Shown here: one piece after another, positions 57,367 through 64,000 of the stretch | Position numbering within the stretch: the stretch's first letter is position 1 | How the letters are laid out: every line of letters begins with the position of its first letter | Source of the DNA: DASWIP01 sp036397635 | GTDB lineage: Bacteria; Actinomycetota; AC-67 | Reading direction: 5' to 3' | DNA: 64,000 bases | Assembly (NCBI GenBank): GCA_036397635.1 | Contig: DASWIP010000080.1 | Span: 62,001-126,000 of the forward strand | The notes under the pieces: model-generated | The model's input: only the letters and a program-made list of their open reading frames with translations | What the model was told of the DNA's origin: nothing | Databases searched by the model: none | Position numbers and translations under genes: made by a program

Positions 57367-58713
57367 ATGCGTATACGAACCCTCCCCCGAGCGGGCGGCG
57401 CCGCCCCCCGCAGCCATCTCCGTGTCGCCGTGCTGTTGCTCGGCGCGCTCGCCGTGGTCTCGATACCGCTCGCCTCGAGCGCGCTGGCGGCCGCGCCTGC
57501 GATCACTGCGCCGGCGGACGGATCGATCCATTCGGGGATCGCCCCCGCAACCGTCCGCATCGCCGGCACGTCCGCGCCGAGTGCAACCGTGGCCGTGACC
57601 GACGCGACGGCCGGGCCTTTGGGCTCGGCGACCGCGGACGCGAACGGTAACTGGAGCTTGAACGTTGCAATGACCGACGGATCGCACACCATCACCGCAG
57701 TAGCCTCGGACGCAGACGGTGCGAGCCCCCCCTCAACCCCCGTCACGTTCGAGGTGGACGCCGTTCGACCGGCCGTTCAGATCAGCTCCCCCGATGACGG
57801 TCACGCGTTCGGCGCGGGTGAGCCCCTGGTGATCCAGGGGTCCGCCTCCGACGAGCGCACGATCCACGCCATCCGCCTGGAGTACTGGCGGTTCAACGAG
57901 TTGCACCGCGCAGAGCTCGCGACATGCGAGAGCTGCGGCGTCGGATCCGCTTCAGAGTGGTACAACGAGCCGCCGCTGGAGCCGGGCTACTACCAACTGA
58001 AGGCATACGCCTACGACGCCGCGGGCAACCGGTCCTCGGCCGCTACGCGGAGCTTCCTGGTCAGCGGCCTCGGCCAAGTCCCGATCGGCACTCCCGAGTT
58101 GCCGCCGGTCGACGGCGCGCCCGAGGTCCCGACGCTGCTCGAGCCCGACGAAGGTGAAGTTGTACCCGGCGAGCAGGAGCCGGTCGTCTTCTCCGGCGCG
58201 ACTGAGCCCGGATCCACGGTCGAGGTGAAGGAAGAAGTGCAGGGCCTCGGCACGGTCGGATTCGCGGCCGACGATGACGAGGACGGTCATTGGGAGTTCG
58301 CGGTCGAGCTGCCGACCGGCCGCTACGGCGTGCGCACGCGCTCGGAAGACGACGAGGGGAACCTCAGCCCATGGTCCGACCTGATCGGCTTCGAGGTGGA
58401 TGCGCAACTGCCGAGCCTGGCAAACCTGACCGGAGACGAGACGCTGTTCCTCCCGACGCAGGACATCGTGATCGAAGGCTCGGTCCTGGACGACCGGCAG
58501 GCGGTCGCGGTCGTGCTCGAGTACTGGCTCGGCGACGAGCGCGTGCTGCACCAGTCGGCCGATTGCGGGCTCTGCCCGGCGACCGACGCGGCCTGGCAGC
58601 ACCGCCCGCAAGGATTGCGCCCCGGCTACTACCACGTGAAGGTCCGAGCGATCGACGGCGCCGGTCAGCGATCGACCGTCGAAGTGGTCACGTTCACCGT
58701 GCTCGGCCTGTAA
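57367..58713 (+). CDS. Secreted multi-domain Ig-like surface protein
   Basis: 448 residues. Signal peptide with hydrophobic core VAVLLLGALAVVSIPLASS. Three or four Ig-like units: PADGSIHSGIAPATVRIAGT...GSHTITAVASD, SPDDGHAFGAGEPLVIQGSA...YYQLKAYAYDAAGNRSS, PDEGEVVPGEQEPVVFSGAT...YGVRTRSEDDEGNLSPWS and a last one with GYYHVKVRAIDGAGQRS. Units 2 and last share RLEYWRFN/VLEYWLGD and a CxxC (CESCG, CGLCP). Probably cell-surface or secreted adhesive. Ends at a clear terminator. Confidence 0.85.
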   Translation: MRIRTLPRAGGAAPRSHLRVAVLLLGALAVVSIPLASSALAAAPAITAPADGSIHSGIAPATVRIAGTSAPSATVAVTDATAGPLGSATADANGNWSLNVAMTDGSHTITAVASDADGASPPSTPVTFEVDAVRPAVQISSPDDGHAFGAGEPLVIQGSASDERTIHAIRLEYWRFNELHRAELATCESCGVGSASEWYNEPPLEPGYYQLKAYAYDAAGNRSSAATRSFLVSGLGQVPIGTPELPPVDGAPEVPTLLEPDEGEVVPGEQEPVVFSGATEPGSTVEVKEEVQGLGTVGFAADDDEDGHWEFAVELPTGRYGVRTRSEDDEGNLSPWSDLIGFEVDAQLPSLANLTGDETLFLPTQDIVIEGSVLDDRQAVAVVLEYWLGDERVLHQSADCGLCPATDAAWQHRPQGLRPGYYHVKVRAIDGAGQRSTVEVVTFTVLGL

Positions 58714-58729
58714 GAGCCACCCCAGGAGG

Positions 58730-58753
58730 AGGCGTCGGCACCAGCCGGCGCCT
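58730..58753 (+). terminator. Rho-independent-like terminator after the Ig-like protein gene
   Basis: AGGCGTCGGC-ACCA-GCCGGCGCCT: a 10-position stem with one T/G wobble, followed by the pyrimidine tract TCTTCCTT. The best classical terminator in the window. Confidence 0.8.
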
Positions 58754-58767
58754 TCTTCCTTGCCATG

Positions 58768-59187
58768 TCAGCGCAGGATCTCGAACGCGCGCGTCCCATC
58801 CGGCCCGTAGCGGTACACGGCGAAGTCGCGGTCGAACGCCGCGGCTCGCCGACACCCGAGCCGCTCCATCACGGCGAAGCTGGTGCAGTCCACCATCGAG
58901 AAGCTCTGATCCTCCCAGCGCTCAGCGATCGCCTCGGCACGCTCCAGGTCGGCGCGGGTCGTGAACTCTATCCCCAGCGGCGCGTAGCGCACGCCTCGCC
59001 AGAAGCGCATCGCGGCGTGTCGTCCGATCCTCGCGTTCAGCAGAGACCAGGATTCGATCAGCACATGGTCGGTGGTCACAGCCTCATCCGCGCCGAGCGC
59101 GCCTAGGATCCGTCTGGCGGCGGCATGGCTGCGGTCCCCTGCGTGGGCCGCCGCGTAGAGCACGCCCGTGTCGATGAAGACCTTCAC
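58768..59187 (-). CDS. vapC: VapC-type PIN-domain toxin
   Basis: 139 residues. PIN fold: VFIDTGVLYAAAHAGD (first Asp), DHVLIESWSLLNA (Glu), DQSFSMVDCTSFAVMERLG (Asp/Ser region) and AAAFDRDFAVY (last Asp), the four acidic residues of Mg-dependent RNases. VapC toxins cleave tRNA or rRNA. Overlaps the antitoxin gene by 4 bp; translated after it, the usual order. Confidence 0.92.
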   Translation of the reverse strand: MKVFIDTGVLYAAAHAGDRSHAAARRILGALGADEAVTTDHVLIESWSLLNARIGRHAAMRFWRGVRYAPLGIEFTTRADLERAEAIAERWEDQSFSMVDCTSFAVMERLGCRRAAAFDRDFAVYRYGPDGTRAFEILR

Positions 59188-59486
59188 TGCGCGCGCTTCC
59201 TGGCCCTCTTCCTCGCGGCTCCCGTTTTCTTGTCGTACGAGGCGTCGGCGGCATCGCGGGCGTACCGGTCGTGCTCACCCGCGATGTCGGTCGGGGTGTC
59301 GTCGCCGGTCAGCCCGATGATCGCGTCCCAGGTCTTGTCGCCATACGCGGGCGCATGCTCTCCGACGTGCGCGGCGGCGAGCAGGCGCATCAGCTCGGCC
59401 AGCGAGATGCCCCGCTGCGCCGCTTCAGCCTTCAGCCGAGCGTGCTGCTCGGGCTCGAGGTAGACCTGCGTGGATCTGTACCGCAT
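59184..59486 (-). CDS. vapB: VapB-type ribbon-helix-helix antitoxin
   Basis: 100 residues. RSTQVYLEPEQHARLKAEAA and RGISLAELMRLL form a MetJ/CopG ribbon-helix-helix; the C-terminal part is charged (DIAGEHDRYARDAADASY, then KKTGAARKRARKRAQ) and should wrap VapC. No Shine-Dalgarno before the ATG at 59486; a TATGAT box 9 nt upstream suggests leaderless synthesis. Binds its own promoter as part of the VapBC complex. Confidence 0.88.
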   Translation of the reverse strand: MRYRSTQVYLEPEQHARLKAEAAQRGISLAELMRLLAAAHVGEHAPAYGDKTWDAIIGLTGDDTPTDIAGEHDRYARDAADASYDKKTGAARKRARKRAQ

Positions 59487-59507
59487 GATAGTGCCATCAT
59501 ACCATCA
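59485..59507 (-). promoter_or_regulatory. vapB promoter/operator
   Basis: The minus strand carries TGATGGTATGATGG then CACTATCATG: the -10-like TATGAT (59496-59501), repeated TGATGG, and the imperfect palindrome ATGAT-GGCACT-ATCAT spanning the start codon. A good autoregulation site for a ribbon-helix-helix protein. Confidence 0.55.
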
Positions 59508-60299
59508 CTCGGCACCCTCGTAGACGTGGGTTTCCGCTAAGTACGGGAACGAGAAGGACGGGCGGCCCGCCAGATCGGGATGTGAGATCGCCAGCGCGCG
59601 CACCTGCTCGAGCACCTGCGCACGCTCGTCGTCGGGCAGCACGGCGACGAAGCTGATCGAAGCCACCCGGTCCACCAGATCGTCGGGCGTCATCTGCTGC
59701 GCGTGCGGGAACAGCCTCACCTCCACCGGCGCGAGCAGCGCGCTGTCATCCAGCGGCCGCTTCCACTCGAGGCGACGGTGCCGCGGGATGCGCACCCCGC
59801 CCGCGCCTTCGTACGGCGCGATCATCTCGGTGATGCGCGCGACCCAGTCGTGGGTCTCGTCGCGAACGTTGAACACGATGCCGACCCGGCCGCGGGGCCC
59901 CATCACGCGGTGCATCTCCGCGATCGCTTCGGTGTGGCGGAACCAGTGGAACGCCTGGGCGACCGTGACCGCGACGACGCTGCCGTCGGGCAGCGGGATC
60001 GCTTCGGCCGTCCCGTCGAGCGCCTCGATGCCCGGAAGGGCCGCGGCGAACCGCGCGCGCATCCCTTCGACGGGCTCGACCGCGACGCACTCGATCCCGC
60101 GCGCGAGCAGCTCGCGCGTCAGCTTCCCCGTCCCCGCGGCGAGGTCGAGGACCCGGCCGGTGCGCATGCGGAGGTGCTCGATCAAGTACTCGACGCACTC
60201 GGGGGGATAGCCGGGGCGCGCGCGCTCGTAGGCATCGGAGCCGGCGTCGAACCCGCGCGCGGCGGTGTCGTGGATCTGGTCGGAGTGGTCCGGGCTCAC
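59505..60299 (-). CDS. SAM-dependent methyltransferase (class I)
   Basis: 264 residues from GTG at 60299, overlapping the aldehyde dehydrogenase stop (GTGA). FDAGSDAYERARPGYPPE is the entry motif of UbiE/COQ5-like Methyltransf_11/25 proteins; GRVLDLAAGTGKLTREL is motif I, VAVEPVEGMRARFAAALP, and VTVAQAFHWFRHTEAIAEMHRV the substrate side. Accepts an unknown small substrate. Confidence 0.9.
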   Translation of the reverse strand: MSPDHSDQIHDTAARGFDAGSDAYERARPGYPPECVEYLIEHLRMRTGRVLDLAAGTGKLTRELLARGIECVAVEPVEGMRARFAAALPGIEALDGTAEAIPLPDGSVVAVTVAQAFHWFRHTEAIAEMHRVMGPRGRVGIVFNVRDETHDWVARITEMIAPYEGAGGVRIPRHRRLEWKRPLDDSALLAPVEVRLFPHAQQMTPDDLVDRVASISFVAVLPDDERAQVLEQVRALAISHPDLAGRPSFSFPYLAETHVYEGAE

Positions 60300-61747
60300 A
60301 GTTCCATCCAGCCGAGGTGCTTGAGCTCGGTGTACTCCTCCAAGCCGAGCCGCCATTCACGGCCGAGGCCCGACTGCTTGTAACCGCCCCATGAGCCGTT
60401 GTAGTTCGGAGGCACGGCGCCGTTGATCTGAACGAATCCGGTGCGCAGGCGGCGCGCGACCTCGGTGGCGCGCTCCCGGCTGGCCGATAGCACCGCGCCG
60501 CCGAGCCCGTAGATCGAGTCGTTGGCGATGCGCACAGCGTCGTCGATGTCGTCGTAGGCGATCACGCATAGGACCGGGCCGAAGATCTCCTCTTGCGCGA
60601 TCCGCATCGAGTTCTGGACGTCCACGAACACGGTCGGCTCGTAGAAGAATCCCTTCGGAAGCTGCGGGGGTCTTCTCCCGCCGGTCGCGACGGTCGCTCC
60701 CTCGGCCCGACCGATCTCGACGCAGGACTCGACCCGGCGGCGATGCTGCTCACGGATGAGTGGCCCGACGAACACGCTCGGATCAGACGGATCGCCGATC
60801 GGGAGCGCGCGCGCGGCCCCGACCACCGCATCCACCATCTCATCGTGCCGCGCGCGCGGGACCAGCAGCCTGGTGGTGCAGCCGCAGCCTTGCCCCGCGT
60901 GCAGCATGCACATGTTCATCACGTTTCCTGCGACCGTCGCGGGGTCGGCGTCGTCGAGCGCGATCACCGCGGACTTGCCGCCCAGCTCGAGCTGGACCTT
61001 CTTGATCGTCTGCATCGCCGTGGCTCCGACCGCGCGGCCGCCGGCGACACTGCCGGTGAACGAGACCATGTCGACCAGCGGGTTGGACGCCAGCTCTTGC
61101 CCGACTTCGATCCCGCCGCCGCCGATCACGTTGACGACCCCGGCTGGGATCCCTGCCTCCTCCGCTGCGCGCGCCAGCTCGAATGCGTCCAGCGGCGTCC
61201 ACGGTGACGGCTTCAACACGATGCTGTTGCCCATCGCGATCGCGGGCCCGACCTTCAGACAGTTCACGTAGAACGGGTAGTTGAACGGGGTCATCGCGGC
61301 GACCACGCCGACCGGCTCGCGGATCGCGAGCGCGCGCACAGTCACCGGCTGATCGCGCGGCGCCAGCTCCTCCTCCCACGGGAACACCTCGGCCCAATCT
61401 GCCGCGTTGGCGATCGTTTCGATCGCCCATGTTCCCTGGAACGTCTTGGCCAGCATGACGGTGGCACCGACCTCGCGGATCAGCAGCTCGCCGATCTCAC
61501 GCTTGCGCGCGGTGAGGATCTCGGCCATACGACGCAGGTGCGCTGCTCGTTCCTTCGGCGCCATCCCCGGCCAGGGGCCGTCGTCGAAGGCGGCGCGCGC
61601 GGCCTGGATCGCGCGCCGCGCGTCGGCCGCGCTCGGCTCGACCGCGGTGGCGATGACCTCTTCGGTTGCCGGGTTCAGGACGTCGACGACGCGCTCGCCG
61701 TCGGGCTCGACCCACCCGCCGCCGATGTAGAAGCGATCGACGTTCAC
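60296..61747 (-). CDS. Aldehyde dehydrogenase family protein
   Basis: 483 residues from GTG at 61747 (GTGA overlap with the upstream ACAD stop). TPFNYPFYVNCLKVGPAIA, FTGSVAGGRAV (NAD site), catalytic Glu in VQLELGGKSAV and Cys in HAGQGCGCTTRL, then EEIFGPVLCV. The CGC in place of the usual C at the nucleophile gives two candidate Cys. Oxidises an aldehyde to an acid, or a semialdehyde to acyl-CoA. Same operon as two ACADs. Confidence 0.93.
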   Translation of the reverse strand: MNVDRFYIGGGWVEPDGERVVDVLNPATEEVIATAVEPSAADARRAIQAARAAFDDGPWPGMAPKERAAHLRRMAEILTARKREIGELLIREVGATVMLAKTFQGTWAIETIANAADWAEVFPWEEELAPRDQPVTVRALAIREPVGVVAAMTPFNYPFYVNCLKVGPAIAMGNSIVLKPSPWTPLDAFELARAAEEAGIPAGVVNVIGGGGIEVGQELASNPLVDMVSFTGSVAGGRAVGATAMQTIKKVQLELGGKSAVIALDDADPATVAGNVMNMCMLHAGQGCGCTTRLLVPRARHDEMVDAVVGAARALPIGDPSDPSVFVGPLIREQHRRRVESCVEIGRAEGATVATGGRRPPQLPKGFFYEPTVFVDVQNSMRIAQEEIFGPVLCVIAYDDIDDAVRIANDSIYGLGGAVLSASRERATEVARRLRTGFVQINGAVPPNYNGSWGGYKQSGLGREWRLGLEEYTELKHLGWMEL

Positions 61748-62832
61748 AGCCCCGCCAGCTGCGCGATCCGTTCCCGGTGGTACGACGCGTCGCCGAGCAG
61801 CACCTGTGCGGTCTTGAGCCGTCGCAGATACAGGTGCATGTCGTGCTCCCAGGTGAAGGCGATCCCGCCGTGGATCTGCACGCCCTCGCCCCCCAGATGC
61901 CCGAACGCGTCGGAGATGTAGGACTTCGCGATCGATGCGGCGACCTCGGCGTCGGGGGCGTCGGACGCGGAAGCCCAGCAGGCGTAGTACGCGGCGGCGC
62001 GCGCGGCCTCCAGCTCGGTGGCCATCTCGGCGCACTTGTGCTTGATGGCCTGGAACGATCCGATCGGACGGCCGAACTGCTGACGCTGACCGGCGTATTC
62101 GACTGTGATCTCCAGGATCCTGCCGGCCGTGCCCACCATCTCGGCGCACAGCAGCCCGGTCGCCACCCGGAGGGCGGGCTGCAAGCCGGGTACGGCAAGC
62201 GCCTCTGCCGGCGTGCCGTCCAGCACCACCGATCCCATGGTCCGGGTCCGGTCGTAAGCGCGCTTCGGATGCACGGCCGCCGGCTCATCGACCGCGAACC
62301 ACCGGACCTCGTCTCCGGCGCGCGCGGCGACGATGAACAGGTCGGCAGCCGGCGCGTCGAGCACGTACCGCTTCTCGCCGCTCAGGCGCCAGCCCTCCCC
62401 TGCCGGTTCGGCGCGGCAGGTGACGCGCGCCTCGTCGAAGGTATCGGCGTCGTCTGCGATCGCCAGGCACGCCACGCGATCACCCGCGGCGATCGACGGG
62501 AGCAGGCGCGCGCGCTGCTCGTCACTGCCGTGCCGCAGGATCGCCTGGCCTGCGAACGCGACGCTTGAGAGGAACGGCACAGGCGCGATCGCGCGCCCAA
62601 GCTCCTCGACCAACAGCACGAGGTCCAGCGGCGACTGGCCGAGGCCACCGTGCTGCTCGGGGAAGGGCAACGCCATCCAGCCGAGGTCGGCCATCCGCTT
62701 CCACAGGTCTTTGGACCACGCGCCCGTGTCGTCGGTGAAGCCGCGCACGTGCGAGGTCGGGCACTGCTCGGCGAGGAACCGGCGCGCCTCGTCGCGCAGC
62801 GCGTACTGGTCGGGCGAGAAGTCGAAGTCCAT
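61744..62832 (-). CDS. Acyl-CoA dehydrogenase subunit (FadE28/FadE29-like, short form)
   Basis: 362 residues. ALRDEARRFLAEQ, LVEELGRAIAPVPFLSS, SGEKRYVLDAPAADLF, VEYAGQRQQFGRPIGSFQAIKH and HGGIAFTWEHDMHLYLRR, ending LLGDASYHRERIAQL. The loss of the TEPEAGSD FAD loop and the LLGDAxYHRE end are typical of the second subunit in alpha2beta2 ACADs such as FadE28-FadE29. Adjacent to a full-length partner at 62833; the junction is ATG directly after TAG. Confidence 0.9.
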   Translation of the reverse strand: MDFDFSPDQYALRDEARRFLAEQCPTSHVRGFTDDTGAWSKDLWKRMADLGWMALPFPEQHGGLGQSPLDLVLLVEELGRAIAPVPFLSSVAFAGQAILRHGSDEQRARLLPSIAAGDRVACLAIADDADTFDEARVTCRAEPAGEGWRLSGEKRYVLDAPAADLFIVAARAGDEVRWFAVDEPAAVHPKRAYDRTRTMGSVVLDGTPAEALAVPGLQPALRVATGLLCAEMVGTAGRILEITVEYAGQRQQFGRPIGSFQAIKHKCAEMATELEAARAAAYYACWASASDAPDAEVAASIAKSYISDAFGHLGGEGVQIHGGIAFTWEHDMHLYLRRLKTAQVLLGDASYHRERIAQLAGL

Positions 62833-64000
62833 CTACACCCGCTCCTTCGGCGCCCAGACCTCGCCGCGCGGCATGCCGAGCACGCGCTCGGAGATGATGT
62901 TCTTCTGGATCTCCGACGAGCCGGCCGCGATCGTCTGCGCGAAGCTCATCAGGTAGCCGCGCTGCCACTTGCCTTGGTCGGGCGCGTCGTCGAAGTCGAG
63001 CAGCCCGGCCAGCCCGGTGACCGCCAGCGCGGTCTCCTGGAAGTGGCGGACCATCTCGGACCAATACAGCTTGGCGACCGAGCCCTCGACGCCGGGCTGC
63101 CCGTTGCGCTTGATCGCGGTCACGATCCGGTAGCCGATGTAGCGCATGATCTCGACCTCGGCGTACGCCTTCGCCAGGCGCTCGCGGAACGCGGGATGCT
63201 GGCTGGCCGGCACGCCGTCTCGGGTCGTGCGCTTGGCCAGGTCGAGGATGTCGGCGAGCACGTTCTGGAACCTGATCTGGTGCGCGAGGAACGCCGGGCC
63301 GCGCTCGTTCGACAACGTCGTTCCCGCGTACAGCCATCCACGGTTCAACTCGCCCAGGAGATTCGAGGCGGGCACTTCGACATCGGTGAAGAAGACCTCG
63401 TCGAACTCGGCCTCCGCAGTCACCTGCTTGATCGGACGAGGCTCGATGCCCGGCGTCCTCATGTCCACGAGCAGGTACGACAACCCCTTGTGCTTCGGCG
63501 CGTCCGGATCGGTGCGGCACAGCAGCAGGCACCAGTCGGCGACGTGGGCGAACGAAGTCCAGATCTTCTGCCCGTTGACGATGAACCGGTCGCCCTCGAG
63601 CACCGCGCGCGTCTGCAGGCCGGCCAGGTCGCTGCCCGCGTTCGGCTCGGAGAATCCCTGGCACCAGATCTCGCTCATGTCCAGGATCTTCGGCAGGTAG
63701 CGGCGCTTCTGTTCCTCCGAGCCGTGCGCCATGATCGTCGGACCGGCGAGGTTGATGCCGACGAAGTTGATGAAGATCCGGGGCGCACGGGCGCGCGCCA
63801 TCTCCTCGTGGAAGATGATCTGCTCGGACAGGGTCGCGCCGCGCCCGCCGTACTCGACCGGCCACGAGATGCCCGCCCAGCCGGCATCGGCGAGCGTGGA
63901 CTCCCAGGCGCGCGCGAACTCGAGCCGTTCCTCGAACGAGTCGGGCTCGCGGAACCCGGGTTCTCCCCAGCCGGCGGGCAGGTGCCCCGCGATCCAGGCG
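62833..64000 (-). CDS. Acyl-CoA dehydrogenase (FadE26/29-like), partial at the window edge
   Basis: 388 codons visible from 63999 to the TAG at 62833; the start is beyond 64000. First seen residues AWIAGHLPAGWGEPGFREPD, then WPVEYGGRGATLSEQI, IWCQGFSEPNAGSDLAGL, IVNGQKIWTSFAHVADWCLL and AAGSSEIQKNIISERVLGMP at the end. Ala stands at the classical Glu site, again the FadE26-type. Probable partner of the short subunit that follows it, giving a heterotetramer; aldehyde dehydrogenase and methyltransferase share the operon. Confidence 0.93.
   Translation of the reverse strand, partial: AWIAGHLPAGWGEPGFREPDSFEERLEFARAWESTLADAGWAGISWPVEYGGRGATLSEQIIFHEEMARARAPRIFINFVGINLAGPTIMAHGSEEQKRRYLPKILDMSEIWCQGFSEPNAGSDLAGLQTRAVLEGDRFIVNGQKIWTSFAHVADWCLLLCRTDPDAPKHKGLSYLLVDMRTPGIEPRPIKQVTAEAEFDEVFFTDVEVPASNLLGELNRGWLYAGTTLSNERGPAFLAHQIRFQNVLADILDLAKRTTRDGVPASQHPAFRERLAKAYAEVEIMRYIGYRIVTAIKRNGQPGVEGSVAKLYWSEMVRHFQETALAVTGLAGLLDFDDAPDQGKWQRGYLMSFAQTIAAGSSEIQKNIISERVLGMPRGEVWAPKERV

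Overview
The window is high-GC DNA with few, short intergenic gaps, many 4-bp ATGA/GTGA gene overlaps, frequent GTG starts and many starts preceded by a TAnnnT box only 6-9 nt upstream (leaderless-type promoters). With a DUF222/HNH (13E12-type) gene, an F420-type LLM oxidoreductase, an alpha/beta-hydrolase-adenylate cyclase fusion and a large set of acyl-CoA dehydrogenases, this points to an uncultured Actinomycetota member with a lipid- or steroid-like catabolic lifestyle. The phylum call is inference; no rRNA or marker gene is present.

Layout. 1-1106: end of a branched-chain amino acid type ABC transporter (LivG partial, LivF). 1395: an orphan Flp-type pilin. 1607-4712: sugar-acid or polyol operon (2-hydroxyacid dehydrogenase, FGGY kinase, class II aldolase). 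4792-8449: surface or secreted beta-propeller proteins. 9325-14471: five translationally coupled genes (Ltp-type thiolase-like protein, DUF35, NDP-forming acyl-CoA synthetase, D-threonine-aldolase-like PLP enzyme, GNAT). 15036-18153: two more thiolase-like proteins with a tandem DUF35 protein. 19286-28023: acyl-CoA dehydrogenases, two overlapping P450s, thioesterase, enoyl-CoA hydratase, a nucleotidyltransferase/small-protein pair, and a DUF559 gene bounded by 59-bp direct repeats. 28113-31687: secreted proteins, amidohydrolase, GNAT pseudogene, peptidase E. 31726-35722: two acyl-CoA dehydrogenases, DUF35 and thiolase-like. 35817-37739: aldo/keto reductase, an unknown protein and a sigma-70 region 1.2/2-like mini-protein. 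38415-44746: thiolase, HyuA, HyuB, thiolase. 44800-46417: lower-GC secreted genes including a metzincin-type protease. 46499-50123: kinase plus ACAD11-like dehydrogenase (LvaA/LvaC-like) coupled to a hydrolase-cyclase. 50150-54566: LLM oxidoreductase, membrane protein, HNH, HAD, haem-oxygenase-like diiron protein. 54661-57205: SDR, SRPBCC, SDR, thioesterase operon. 57367-59486: Ig-like surface protein and a VapBC module. 59505-64000: methyltransferase, aldehyde dehydrogenase and two acyl-CoA dehydrogenases, the last cut by the window edge.

Taken together, seven acyl-CoA dehydrogenases, six thiolase-superfamily proteins, three DUF35 proteins (one a tandem duplicate), SDRs, hydratase, thioesterases and P450s form a beta-oxidation and C-C cleavage island resembling actinobacterial sterol or isoprenoid side-chain degradation, but without a recognisable sterol-ring set. 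The least explained items are the repeat-bounded DUF559 cassette with a diverged solo copy at 9116-9164, the sigma-like mini-protein, the Ltp/DUF35/synthetase/PLP-aldolase operon, and the 13-bp inverted repeat before the thiolase at 38415-39581.
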